From Robertmurraya korlensis NBRC 107688 (GTDB lineage Bacteria; Bacillota; Bacilli; Bacillales; Cytobacillaceae), in assembly GCF_001591645.1 (NCBI RefSeq), contig NZ_BCVH01000027.1:1-50885 (forward strand): a stretch of 50,885 bases of DNA. The letters are read 5' to 3'. This document shows positions 16,678-25,848 of the stretch, in pieces (within the stretch, counting starts at the first letter, position 1; each line of letters starts with the position of its first letter). A program made the translations under genes and the position numbers. Below the pieces are notes generated by a model. The model was not told the DNA's origin. It did not search any database and saw only the letters and a list, made by a program, of their open reading frames with translations.

Positions 16678-19254
16678 ATGCCTTATCATTTAATTCTTGA
16701 TGGAGTAATGGTAGTAGCTTATTTTTTTATTTCCACTCAATTGAGTAAAAACATCCTTACCCTAACATCTTCAATTCCTCATAAAATGCTTGCGGGCGGG
16801 TTAGCAGGTTCAGTTTCACTATTCTTATGGATGTTTGTACCCGGACCACTGGAATCTGATCTGTCTTTCTATTACCTACCTATTCTTATCATCGGTTTAT
16901 TCGGTGGAGGAGTCTCGGCAATTAGTGCAATAAGCATTGTTTTATGGGGATTGTCTATAAAATTAGGATGGCAAATGATCTCTGACCCAGCAGTTTATTA
17001 TTTACTGGGAATTTGGATCTTTATTTTTATACTTAACAACAGGATTCACGATATATGGAAAAGGTGGGGATGTTCACTTACTATAGTCACTATTTTTTTC
17101 TACTTCATCGATTATTTTAGATATCTTAAGCACGATCAAACACCGTTCTTAACGTTTGTCTTGCTAATGGCATTTACAGGTACCTTTACCATGTACTTAA
17201 TCCTACATGTCCATCGATCGAGAATGGCTCTTATTGAGCTTGAGCGTAAAAATCAGATGCTTTCCGAACAACATAATGAAATTCTTCTTAAACAGCATGA
17301 ACTTTCCCTAACAAAACAGAAATTTCAAAACGTAGTAGAAAGTGTAAGAGAAGTTATATTTCAAACGAATCGGGAAGGGAAAATTGTTTTCTTAAATGGT
17401 GCATGGGAGGAATTAACCTTATTTAAGGTGGAGGAAAGTCTAAACAAACACTATCTGTATTATGTTGTTTCCGAAGAAAGAACAAGTCACATCGAAAAAG
17501 TTAGAAAGTTGATAGACGAGAAGCAAGCACGAACACGTCAGGAAATTAAATTTTACTCGAAAAATCATAATGTTCTTTGGATGGAGTTAAATATTTCATT
17601 TTCTTATGACAATGAGGGGAACTTACTGGGGACATTCGGTACGATGACCGATATTACAGATCGTCATCAGTCAGATCAAGTACTTAACAAGGCTTTAAAG
17701 GAATTAGAGGATATTAAATTTGCCTTGGATGAATCTGTTGTTGTCATGGTTACCAATCCAAAAGGGGTTATTTTAAAAGTAAATGATTTATTTAGTAGTA
17801 TTTCAGGTTACACAAAGGATGAGCTTATTGGAAAACGACAGCAGTTCCTAAACTCGGGTTATCATCAGCAAAGTTTTTATAAAACGATGTGGGAAACTTT
17901 AATGAGAAAAGAGATTTGGCGTGGAGAGTTACGAAATAAATCCAAAAGTGGAAGTTATTATTGGGTTGATGCGGTAATTGTTCCTCTATTAAACGAAGAA
18001 GGAGACATACATCAATTTGTCACAATCCAAAGTAATATAACAAAGCGAAAACTCGCTGAACAGAAGCTTGTTGAGGCTAATGATTTATTGTTAAAGCTAT
18101 CCTCTGTCGACGGATTAACAGGTATTAATAATCGTCGTTCATTTGATGAAAGGCTTACTTTTGAATGGGAAAAAGGCTGTATGTCAGAAACACCATCTCC
18201 TTTGTCTGCGATATTATTAGATGTTGACCACTTTAAACTTTACAATGATCATTATGGTCATCAGCAAGGGGATAACTGCTTGAAACAGGTTGCCAGGTTG
18301 GTGGTTCGGGAATTACCGAGGACAACAGATTTTGGTGCAAGATATGGTGGAGAAGAATTTGTTATATTACTTCCCAATACGGGAGTAGAGGAGGCAACAA
18401 ATATTGCTGAGGATATACGAAAAGGAATCCTTTCATTACAGATCCTACACGAAAAATCTAAGGTGTCTCCAATGATTACTGCTAGTCTTGGGGTTGCATC
18501 CATCCTACCTTCAATAACCGCTTCGGAAAAGGAACTTTTAGAGTACGCCGATAAAGCCCTTTATATCGCAAAAAGAAATGGGAGAAATCGAGTAGAAGCT
18601 TATAGGGAAGAAGTAACGCACGAGGTTAAGGTTAGTGAAGAAGAAAAAGTGGAAGCTGTCACAGTGAAAGACCCAGTCCAAGAGTATATCAATTTATTAC
18701 ATTCAAAGGATACCCATACCTGGGAGCATTCAAATCGTGTGGCTCATTATGCTATTTTACTAGCTAAGGAGTTAGGTGTCAGTGAGAAGGATCGGGAAAA
18801 CCTCTATTTAACAGCCTTGCTCCATGATATTGGGAAATTAGATATTCCGCAGAGTATTCTTAGGAAGGCTAGTCGGTTATCAGAAGCGGAATATACTATT
18901 ATTAAACAGCATCCAATCTTAGGTGTAGAAAAATTGCAAAGACATGGAGATTTCCCGTTTAAAAAGGAAATTTTAGAGGGAGTCCTTTTTCATCATGAGA
19001 GATGGAATGGATCTGGTTATCCATATCGATTAAAGGAAAAGGAAATTCCATTGAACGCTCGTTTATTAGGAATCGTTGACTCTTTCTCTGCCATGACAGA
19101 AGAACGAGTGTATAAAAAAGGGATTCCAACTGAAAAGGCACTGTTTGAAATTCGTAGTCAGATGAATTCACTTTATGATCCTGAGCTAGTTCAAGCCTTT
19201 TTAAGAGCCATGCAAACAAGTATTCCTGAACAAAATGTAAAGAATATATCCTGA
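16678..19254 (+). CDS. Membrane PAS-PAS-GGDEF-HD-GYP c-di-GMP protein
   Basis: 858-residue protein with both synthesis and degradation domains. Residues about 5-180 form six membrane segments resembling the 5TMR-LYT receptor module (YLPILIIGLFGGG). A helical linker leads to two PAS domains (about 215-335 and 345-460). GGDEF carries RYGGEEF (557-561) with an RTTD inhibitory site upstream, so it should be an active, feedback-inhibited cyclase. The C-terminal HD-GYP domain has HDIGK (716 on), HPILG and HHERWNGSGYP (772 on). Asn replaces the usual Asp of HHExxDGxGYP, but metal ligands appear retained. ATG follows TTAGGAGG. Monocistronic, with a terminator behind. The net direction of activity cannot be told. 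Confidence 0.93.
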   Translation: MPYHLILDGVMVVAYFFISTQLSKNILTLTSSIPHKMLAGGLAGSVSLFLWMFVPGPLESDLSFYYLPILIIGLFGGGVSAISAISIVLWGLSIKLGWQMISDPAVYYLLGIWIFIFILNNRIHDIWKRWGCSLTIVTIFFYFIDYFRYLKHDQTPFLTFVLLMAFTGTFTMYLILHVHRSRMALIELERKNQMLSEQHNEILLKQHELSLTKQKFQNVVESVREVIFQTNREGKIVFLNGAWEELTLFKVEESLNKHYLYYVVSEERTSHIEKVRKLIDEKQARTRQEIKFYSKNHNVLWMELNISFSYDNEGNLLGTFGTMTDITDRHQSDQVLNKALKELEDIKFALDESVVVMVTNPKGVILKVNDLFSSISGYTKDELIGKRQQFLNSGYHQQSFYKTMWETLMRKEIWRGELRNKSKSGSYYWVDAVIVPLLNEEGDIHQFVTIQSNITKRKLAEQKLVEANDLLLKLSSVDGLTGINNRRSFDERLTFEWEKGCMSETPSPLSAILLDVDHFKLYNDHYGHQQGDNCLKQVARLVVRELPRTTDFGARYGGEEFVILLPNTGVEEATNIAEDIRKGILSLQILHEKSKVSPMITASLGVASILPSITASEKELLEYADKALYIAKRNGRNRVEAYREEVTHEVKVSEEEKVEAVTVKDPVQEYINLLHSKDTHTWEHSNRVAHYAILLAKELGVSEKDRENLYLTALLHDIGKLDIPQSILRKASRLSEAEYTIIKQHPILGVEKLQRHGDFPFKKEILEGVLFHHERWNGSGYPYRLKEKEIPLNARLLGIVDSFSAMTEERVYKKGIPTEKALFEIRSQMNSLYDPELVQAFLRAMQTSIPEQNVKNIS

Positions 19255-19261
19255 AAAACTG

Positions 19262-19292
19262 GCCCTCGTATCGTCCTGCGAGGGCTTTTTTA
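19262..19292 (+). terminator. Terminator after the GGDEF/HD-GYP gene
   Basis: GCCCTCG pairs with CGAGGGC around a ten-base loop, followed by six T. Confidence 0.85.
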
Positions 19293-19362
19293 CAGCTTAA
19301 AAGTTGATAATTAATTTCCATTGCTACGATAATAGAGATATACGTTGGAAAGGAGTGTTATC

Positions 19363-20028
19363 ATGAAACCGAAAAAAGCATTAATAGCGGGTGCCACAGG
19401 ACTTGTAGGCAATGAGCTATTACATATATTACTCGAAGCACAGGAATATGCTACAGTGACAGCTATCGTTAGAAGACCTCTTAGCATACAGCATCCTAAA
19501 CTTAATGAGGTGATCATTGACTTTGACCACCTTGAAGAATATTCCGAACATATGGCAGTAGATGATGTTTTTTGTTGTTTAGGGACAACGATTAAGAAAG
19601 CAAAAACAAAAGCTGCCATGAAAAAGATAGATGCAGATTATCCTCTTGCTCTTGCTAAACTTACACAGAAACTGGGAGCCACTCATTTTCTCTTAATCAG
19701 TTCAATGAATGCCAATCCTCATTCGAAAATATGGTATTCACAAATGAAAGGTAAGCTTGAGGAAGAGCTTGAGACCGTTCCATTCGAAACCATTTCGATT
19801 CTTCACCCTTCCCTTTTACTTGGTCAAAGAAATGAGTTTCGCTTAGGTGAGAAGATAGGGGCATCGATTTTCCAAGCACTTTCATTCCTATTTACGGGTC
19901 CTTTACTAAAGCTAAAGGCCATTGAAGGAAGGCAGGTGGCAAAATCGATGTATTCTATTGCACAAATAAATAAACAGGGTGTAATGATTTATCCTTCTGA
20001 TTACCTCCAAAATAGGATAACTACATGA
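19363..20028 (+). CDS. Atypical SDR, NAD(P)H-binding oxidoreductase
   Basis: 221-residue Rossmann protein with the nucleotide-binding motif GATGLVGNE at the N-terminus. A basic AIVRRP follows the second strand, suggesting NADP(H). It also has CCLGTTIKKAKTK and ISSMNAN, in the style of HTATIP2/NmrA-like atypical SDRs. The catalytic Tyr-x-x-x-Lys appears as WYSQMKGKLE. The substrate is unknown. ATG 19363 follows AAAGGAG (19350-19355); an in-frame ATG at 19345 lacks a site. The next gene begins 19 bases after the stop, so the two are probably co-transcribed. Confidence 0.85.
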   Translation: MKPKKALIAGATGLVGNELLHILLEAQEYATVTAIVRRPLSIQHPKLNEVIIDFDHLEEYSEHMAVDDVFCCLGTTIKKAKTKAAMKKIDADYPLALAKLTQKLGATHFLLISSMNANPHSKIWYSQMKGKLEEELETVPFETISILHPSLLLGQRNEFRLGEKIGASIFQALSFLFTGPLLKLKAIEGRQVAKSMYSIAQINKQGVMIYPSDYLQNRITT

Positions 20029-20047
20029 CAAAGTGGAGGAATTAGCT

Positions 20048-20920
20048 TTGGATACTATTACACATACATTATTTGGACTCTCGTTATATGGTTCAATTGG
20101 GAAAGATAAGATGGATAAAAGAACAAAAATGTCCTATTTATTTACTTCCGTGGGAGCTAGTCAAATTCCTGATACTGATGTCATTTCCCAGCTATGGGAT
20201 ACAGAAGGACTTTATCAGATGTGGCATCGCGGTATTACTCACTCTATTTTTCTTACACCCATATGGGCTTTATTATTTTATGTTCTATGTATGGTTATCT
20301 TTAAAGTTAAGGATAAAAGGTTATTCTATCTAGGATGGCTTGCAGTAATTATTCATAATACTAGTGATTTGTTTAACGCATGGGGGACAGGATATTTTGA
20401 ACCTTTTTCCCAAATGAGGATTACATTTGGGACTATACCGATCATTGACTTTGTAATCTTGAGTATATTAGGGAGTAGTTTTTATGTATCAAGAAAATTA
20501 AGGGAAACAGGTTTAAAGAAGCCTTATATTTTTCGAGTAGCGTGGCTCTTAATCATTTTTCATGTGGGTTTACAGAGTCTACAAGGTTACTATTACTATC
20601 AAAAATACAATCAAGATTATAAACAAATTGCATTATCAGCTGGTTTTATACCAACCACCTTTCAGGTTATAACGAAACAAGAAGGAACCGTAAAGATTAT
20701 TGAGGATGGAATCTTCCAACGCAGTAAAGTTCAATATGTTCTTGAGTCTAAAGAGGATGCAGATTTAGATTATTTATTCTCAAAAAGCCCAAAAGCAAAA
20801 ACTCTATACCAATGGTCACCATTTGTGGTCATTACTGACGATGGAAAAAAACTAGGAGTTTACGATCCGAGATTTTACCGAAACGGCCAATCCTTTCTTT
20901 ACGAATACATAGCACACTAG
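20048..20920 (+). CDS. YdjM/DUF457-type membrane-bound metal-dependent hydrolase
   Basis: 290-residue inner-membrane protein with about four hydrophobic segments (roughly 60-190). It carries the family signature DTITHTLFGLSLYG at the start, PDTDVI, and MWHRGITHSIF, whose His/Asp residues are the presumed metal ligands. The C-terminal 110 residues form a soluble domain. B. subtilis YfhP is of the same family; its biochemical activity is not established. TTG 20048 is preferred, 7 bases after GGAGGA (20035-20040); GTG 20033 overlaps that site. Second gene of a pair with the SDR. Confidence 0.85.
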   Translation: MDTITHTLFGLSLYGSIGKDKMDKRTKMSYLFTSVGASQIPDTDVISQLWDTEGLYQMWHRGITHSIFLTPIWALLFYVLCMVIFKVKDKRLFYLGWLAVIIHNTSDLFNAWGTGYFEPFSQMRITFGTIPIIDFVILSILGSSFYVSRKLRETGLKKPYIFRVAWLLIIFHVGLQSLQGYYYYQKYNQDYKQIALSAGFIPTTFQVITKQEGTVKIIEDGIFQRSKVQYVLESKEDADLDYLFSKSPKAKTLYQWSPFVVITDDGKKLGVYDPRFYRNGQSFLYEYIAH

Positions 20921-20948
20921 GGAACCGATAAAGAAATATCATAATTAA

Positions 20949-20978
20949 TAGGCTGTCGAAGTTTTTTCGACAGCCTGA
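20949..20978. terminator. Bidirectional terminator
   Basis: AGGCTGTCGAA pairs with TTCGACAGCCT around a GTTTT-type loop, between the convergent YdjM-like and SirB-like genes. T runs on either side are short. Confidence 0.7.
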
Positions 20979-20997
20979 GAATAAAGGGTGCTATCCT

Positions 20998-21744
20998 TTA
21001 CTGTTTAATCGTTGGTATCTTTGGTGATAGTGCTCTTCTTTGAATCATCGTATGAAGAAGGTCATGGTATCCGGTAGGATTACATAATATAACTTCCTGG
21101 CCAATTTTTTCAGGGTAGGATTCATGAAGCTGTCTCTTGATTTTCTCTGTGAATCCACCTCTTGAAAGAAAGTGTGGGACGATATATACCTTTTGATAGT
21201 CATTTGAAAACGTCTCTTCAAGCTTCTTCAAATAATGGGGATCTCTACTTAAATATCCCCAGTCAACAGGGGTCCTTAATTCCTCGCTAACCACCTTTGT
21301 TAGATCTGATAGTTCTTGAGAGGTTTCCTCATGCCCACTTCCGTGAGCCACTAGCAAAACGAGTTCATTTTCTGATTGTTGGTAGCCTTTTTCTTGAAGT
21401 TTATCAATGATTGCCGGAAGGAACATACGGTCGCTTCCTAGTACGTCAGCATACATAATCGGAATGAAAGGGAACTGTTCTTGAGATTCAGCTATTTCAG
21501 TAGGGATATCTATTAAAGCATGATTCCCAGATAATAATAATACGGGCACGACCGTTACTCTCGTTGCTCCCTGAAGAATGCAGGATTGAATGGCTTCCCC
21601 AATAGAAGGAGTGGCAAGTTCGAAAAATCCATACGCTTGTATTGGAGCAATATTTTCTCTCATTGTGTCTGTTATAAAAGTAATAAACTGTTCATTCCAA
21701 TCGTTTGAGCGACTACCGTGACTAATATAAACAATTGCTTCCAT
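20998..21744 (-). CDS. Sirohydrochlorin chelatase, CbiX/SirB family
   Basis: 248-residue protein with two tandem CbiX-like halves. The first begins IVYISHGSRSNDWNEQF with the active-site His, then FFELATPSIGEA and VPVLLLSGNHALIDIP. The second begins LLVAHGSGHEET and contains VPHFLSRGGFTEKI. The family inserts iron (or cobalt) into sirohydrochlorin to give siroheme. ATG 21744 is used; a GTG four codons upstream overlaps the ribosome site. It lies 80 bases after the HemD-like gene on the same strand. Together they supply siroheme, the cofactor of nitrite and sulfite reductases, which are not in this window. Confidence 0.85.
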   Translation of the reverse strand: MEAIVYISHGSRSNDWNEQFITFITDTMRENIAPIQAYGFFELATPSIGEAIQSCILQGATRVTVVPVLLLSGNHALIDIPTEIAESQEQFPFIPIMYADVLGSDRMFLPAIIDKLQEKGYQQSENELVLLVAHGSGHEETSQELSDLTKVVSEELRTPVDWGYLSRDPHYLKKLEETFSNDYQKVYIVPHFLSRGGFTEKIKRQLHESYPEKIGQEVILCNPTGYHDLLHTMIQRRALSPKIPTIKQ

Positions 21745-21825
21745 AATACATCTCACCTCGTACCTTTTCCTGATAATTATTTCGAAGTATATCAGTTGCT
21801 GGTAAAGTGAGCAAGCAACAGTATG

Positions 21826-22635
21826 TTACTTAGAATAATAGTCTGCTAAACAAATAATGGCGCTTCCCATACGTTCTGTTTCTGGGAAAATCACACGGTG
21901 AACACCATGCTCCTTAAGTGACTGCGCGGTAACCTTACCAACAGCAAGTGCCACTACTTTATTCTCAAATTGGTTTAGAAGCGTAGCGGTCTGTCCCTTT
22001 TTATCGGCATGAGCAAATAAGAATCGTACCTGTGGAGTACTTGTGAAGCTAACTGCATCGATGCTGCCCTCAATAATTTCTGATAATAATAAATCAATGA
22101 TCTCTTCGCTTGGTGGTGTATGAATATATGGGAGTATTTCATGGAATGTTGCTTCATTTTTCTCAAGAAACTTTATAAGAAGTGGAGCTGGATCTCCGTG
22201 TAGCTGAAGTGCCACACGCGCGCCTCTGCCAAATTGCTCACATACAGAAAGAGAACGTACCAGTCCAGCTGTACTTCCATCGTCATCTCTTACAATGGGG
22301 GTAATACCTAATGTTTTTAATACATTTACAGTCTTGTATCCTCTAGCTGCAATCTTACTTTCCTTAAGCTTAGCGATAAACTCATCTTTTCTCTTCATAC
22401 TCTCGGCTGTTTCTAATAGAATGGTTAACCCTATTCCTGTTGTGAAAATAAGCCACTCATAACTACCAGCTAATAATTTTGAGATTTCACCCTCTATATT
22501 TGAATCATCCAATCTAGCAGTTCCTTGTGATGGACGAAGGAGAGGAATTCCTCCTTGATTACTAATAATTTTACTTATTTCATCCGTTTTTCTTGTACCC
22601 GCAATAACAACTCGTTTGTTCTCAAGCTTTTTCAT
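21826..22635 (-). CDS. Uroporphyrinogen-III synthase family protein (HemD-like)
   Basis: 269 residues with the two-lobed pattern of the family: RVVIAGTRKTDEI at the start of lobe one, FTTGIGL, then VALQLHGDPAPLL, VSFTSTPQVRFLF and VALAVGKVTAQSLKEHGV in lobe two. The enzyme cyclises hydroxymethylbilane to uroporphyrinogen III. It stands apart from the hemAXCDBL operon and beside a SirB-like chelatase. I infer a paralogue devoted to siroheme, as in nitrite/nitrate assimilation loci. ATG follows AAGGGA by 8 bases. Its catalytic competence cannot be judged because the family is very divergent. Confidence 0.8.
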   Translation of the reverse strand: MKKLENKRVVIAGTRKTDEISKIISNQGGIPLLRPSQGTARLDDSNIEGEISKLLAGSYEWLIFTTGIGLTILLETAESMKRKDEFIAKLKESKIAARGYKTVNVLKTLGITPIVRDDDGSTAGLVRSLSVCEQFGRGARVALQLHGDPAPLLIKFLEKNEATFHEILPYIHTPPSEEIIDLLLSEIIEGSIDAVSFTSTPQVRFLFAHADKKGQTATLLNQFENKVVALAVGKVTAQSLKEHGVHRVIFPETERMGSAIICLADYYSK

Positions 22636-22808
22636 TTTTTAGTATCCCTTCTTTCTTTAGAATAGTTAGAATTATTTTAGCATCAATATGGAGTGTAAAC
22701 TTCATTAAAACCAAATTATTTGTAGATATTTGTAATAGGCACGCTTATTTCTTGTTCGTAGGAAGTTCGTTATAATATAGAAATGATTTCGAGATGGAGG
22801 TAAAGGGG

Positions 22809-23429
22809 ATGGACCTTGAGAGAATACTATCTAAGTTAATGGAAAGAAAGCCGTTTGTTTTAGGGAGTGAGAACTTCTCAACTTATTCTGTTTTGCTGCC
22901 TCTTGTATATATAAATAATGAAATTCATCTTGTATTTGAGGTCCGAGCCTTATCATTGAGGAGGCAACCGGGTGAGGTTTGTTTTCCTGGTGGTAAGAAG
23001 GATGAAACAGATAGAGACCATAGGGAAACGGCTATTAGGGAGACGTATGAGGAATTAGGTTTAAAAGAAGGAAGTATTTCTCGAGTTGTCCCGTTAGATT
23101 TTATCGTATCACCATATGGTAATATTATATATCCTTTTGTGGGTGTTATAACTACATTAAAGGATACCCAAATAAATCATAAAGAAGTAGACCATATTTT
23201 CACTGTGCCCCTTACATTTTTTAAGGATACAAAGCCTGACATACACTATGTGACAGCCCGGTTAGAACCCGAACCAGGTTTTCCTTATGATTCAATCGTT
23301 GGTGGGAAAGACTATAATTGGCAAATAAAAAGAATGGAAGAGTACTTTTACTATTATGAAGATAACGTGATTTGGGGTTTGACAGCGAGGGTGGTAAGAC
23401 ATTTTATTCAGGTAATTGAAAAAGTTTAA
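22809..23429 (+). CDS. Nudix hydrolase, probable CoA pyrophosphatase
   Basis: 206-residue Nudix protein of the CoA-pyrophosphatase branch (NudL/YeaB type), which cleaves CoA to phosphopantetheine and 3',5'-ADP. It shows the branch motif LRRQPGEVCFPGG immediately before the Nudix box, GGKKDETDRDHRETAIRETY, continuing EELG with the metal-binding glutamates. ATG 22809 lies 7 bases after GGAGG; the upstream ATG at 22794 precedes that site. It is followed after 37 bases by the LuxR-type regulator on the same strand. Confidence 0.9.
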   Translation: MDLERILSKLMERKPFVLGSENFSTYSVLLPLVYINNEIHLVFEVRALSLRRQPGEVCFPGGKKDETDRDHRETAIRETYEELGLKEGSISRVVPLDFIVSPYGNIIYPFVGVITTLKDTQINHKEVDHIFTVPLTFFKDTKPDIHYVTARLEPEPGFPYDSIVGGKDYNWQIKRMEEYFYYYEDNVIWGLTARVVRHFIQVIEKV

Positions 23430-23466
23430 ACCTTAACAAAAAATTATCCCAGGAGGTGACGAAGGA

Positions 23467-25110
23467 TTGAAAACAAATGAACTATTATCCCATGTCCAGG
23501 AAGCATATGTCTCTCTGTCGAAGATGGGTTTAGTTATTGTAAGTGTAAAAGGGGAGTATCTTACATCAGTAACTGGTATTGATCCGGTAACAGAATACCT
23601 GTTCATCAATGAGGATATGGCATTTCGGCAACAAATTAATCAAGTTGTCACATCTTCCGCTATTACAAAACCAATAACTCACTTAGTCCTTCATAAAGGG
23701 GAAGCAACGGGACTAAAAATAGCAATCGTTCCAATAAAAGAAGATGGAAATATCCTTGGTTATATTTTAACCTCAGTATTTATAGAAGCGAATATGAGTA
23801 AGGAACATCTAGTATCTATATTTAATGATAGAAAATGGGAGGATGTATTAGAGGTAATTAAAGTCCTTACTATAGATGAAACCGATGTATTACTAGATAC
23901 ATTACAAAAAATGGCTACCGTTTGTAGTGCTTTTTTTGTAAAAGAACTTGAGGCACAACGGTTTCAATCATTGCAACAATTACTTTTACATATGAATCGG
24001 GAAAACCTCCAAATTTCTAGTCTATTTGAGGAACTATATGAAAATATAGAGGATGTAGATTTACTTTGTTATGTTACACAAAACTGGAATCAGCAATGGG
24101 TACTAGAACATACAAAAGGTAAAAATGAAGAAAGGTTAAATAATTTAAAGCTCGATATGATAACAGATATTTTAAATCATGCTCGAGACATAGGGGAATA
24201 CCAAAGTATTGAAAATATAGAGTTTGACCCCCGATTATCATTTCTCTATATTTATGAAATCAAGCCTAAATCTGTTTACTTTTTTCCTGTTAAAAACGAA
24301 CTGGACTCAAGAGGAGCCATTATTTTAATTAGTGAACAAAAAGGTAAAATTTCTAGTAAAAATCTTCAAACCATAGATGTAATAAGAGGGATGTTCGCTG
24401 TTTATCAGGCGAAGCGACAACTAAAGTTACAAGGCTTTCACCATTTAACAAAGCTATCGAGAGTCATTGATATGAGTAAGTTAATGATTGATTTAAAGTG
24501 TGTGAAAGAGCTATTGTTCATGATTTTAGATATGACAGATCATCTAATAAAGGGTTCACTCGCTATTGTAGTATTGAGAGATGAAACATATGAAAGTCTT
24601 TATGGAGATCAGTTAACAAAGAATCAGCTAGAAGGATATATAAAGGATGTCTCGAATAGTTTGTTTCAGGGACAGAGTGAGACGCATAACCGTATAAGAA
24701 ACTTTTCCTTTGGTTCGATGATTGAATGTCCCATTATTATCGACCAACAAGTAGAAGCTGTATTATGTGTGAAAGTGGAGAACGTTACAAATGAGGAAGA
24801 GGTCTATTTAGAGATACTGTCCAACTTACTGAATATTGGAATGGCTAAATTTTATGAATCAAATAAGGAACAAGCTGAAAATGGCCAATCTCTACATGTA
24901 CCAGAATCCATTAAAAGCTTACTAACGAATAGAGAAAATGAAATATTACAATGGATGTTAAAGGGTTATAACAATCAAGAAATTGCTGATGTTCTATTTA
25001 TAAGTGCACATACTGTAAAAAACCATATTTCAAACATATTCCAAAAGCTAAATATAACCGATCGAAGACAATTGTTTTCAACTATTTATCAACTTCAGTT
25101 TTACACGTAA
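23467..25110 (+). CDS. LuxR-type transcriptional regulator with a long sensory N-terminus
   Basis: 547 residues. Only the C-terminal 65 are clearly recognisable: a LuxR/NarL-type helix-turn-helix with LTNRENEILQWMLKGYNNQE, then IADVLFISAHTVKNHISNIF and KLNITDRRQLF. The first 160 residues look like an alpha/beta sensory fold (a PocR- or GAF-like module is possible). The middle (about 180-460) has GAF-like stretches and two cysteines (DLLCYV and a later ECPIII). No membrane helix. TTG start after AGGAGGTG. Target genes are unknown; the STAS gene 254 bp downstream is a candidate neighbour only. Confidence 0.8.
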   Translation: MKTNELLSHVQEAYVSLSKMGLVIVSVKGEYLTSVTGIDPVTEYLFINEDMAFRQQINQVVTSSAITKPITHLVLHKGEATGLKIAIVPIKEDGNILGYILTSVFIEANMSKEHLVSIFNDRKWEDVLEVIKVLTIDETDVLLDTLQKMATVCSAFFVKELEAQRFQSLQQLLLHMNRENLQISSLFEELYENIEDVDLLCYVTQNWNQQWVLEHTKGKNEERLNNLKLDMITDILNHARDIGEYQSIENIEFDPRLSFLYIYEIKPKSVYFFPVKNELDSRGAIILISEQKGKISSKNLQTIDVIRGMFAVYQAKRQLKLQGFHHLTKLSRVIDMSKLMIDLKCVKELLFMILDMTDHLIKGSLAIVVLRDETYESLYGDQLTKNQLEGYIKDVSNSLFQGQSETHNRIRNFSFGSMIECPIIIDQQVEAVLCVKVENVTNEEEVYLEILSNLLNIGMAKFYESNKEQAENGQSLHVPESIKSLLTNRENEILQWMLKGYNNQEIADVLFISAHTVKNHISNIFQKLNITDRRQLFSTIYQLQFYT

Positions 25111-25363
25111 AAAGGCTCTGACTAGGATTTTCCCTTCATTATTAAGAAGAAGTGACTATGGTAGAGAATCCTATATAGCATTTGTCTCCTATCTATTCAA
25201 AAAGTGAGTAATTTAAAGTAGGAGATTTCCTTTCGGGTACAATATGTTAAAGCTAAGGGATAAGAAAAATAGGAGAAAAAGGGAGTGGTGGATTCAAGTT
25301 ATCTATTTATAATAGAGTTAGATAGCTTGGACGAAAAAAGTTTTCTCAAGGGAGTTTTGACTG

Positions 25364-25687
25364 ATGGCAAGCGAAGAAGTTATTACTTATTATTGGAATC
25401 AAGATGTAACATTGAAAACAGCTGACTCCTTTCGAGAGGAGTTACTAACGTTTATTCAAATGAAAAATAATAAATTAATCTTAAGTTTAAAGGAAGTTGA
25501 GTATATAAACAGTTCTGGTCTAGGCGTGATTGCTGATGCAGTTATCCAAGCAAGGAAGCAGGGGAAAGAGCTGGTTGTCGCTAATATACAAGACCCCATT
25601 TCCGAGATATTTGAGATTGTTAAATTTGGATCATTTATCCATTTTTTTGCTACGGTAGAAGAGGCAACTCAATACCTAACTCAATGA
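25364..25687 (+). CDS. STAS-domain anti-sigma factor antagonist-like protein
   Basis: 107-residue single STAS domain of the SpoIIAA/RsbV type. The motif VEYINSSGLGVIADAV places the conserved phosphorylatable serine at 50 or 51. Such proteins release a sigma factor by binding its anti-sigma kinase. No kinase or sigma gene is adjacent, so the partner must be elsewhere. ATG follows AAGGGAG by about 10 bases. Preceded by a 253-bp gap with no convincing gene and followed by AT-rich DNA without an obvious terminator. Confidence 0.88.
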   Translation: MASEEVITYYWNQDVTLKTADSFREELLTFIQMKNNKLILSLKEVEYINSSGLGVIADAVIQARKQGKELVVANIQDPISEIFEIVKFGSFIHFFATVEEATQYLTQ

Positions 25688-25848
25688 AATTCATAATTAG
25701 CATAAGGTATGTTAGATGTTTTGCATTTTGAGAAATCGCCATTTTTTTGTCAAAAATATTTGAAAAAATAGTGAATGAATGGAAAAAAATCACCCTATTA
25801 ACACTACATTTTCTATAATAATAGTGGACCTTATAGGAGGGATTATTG

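Noticed and set aside
25288-25424. Short GTG-initiated frame overlapping the STAS gene
   Set aside because: The ribosome site is too close to the GTG, and the frame overlaps a clear STAS coding sequence without any recognisable product.
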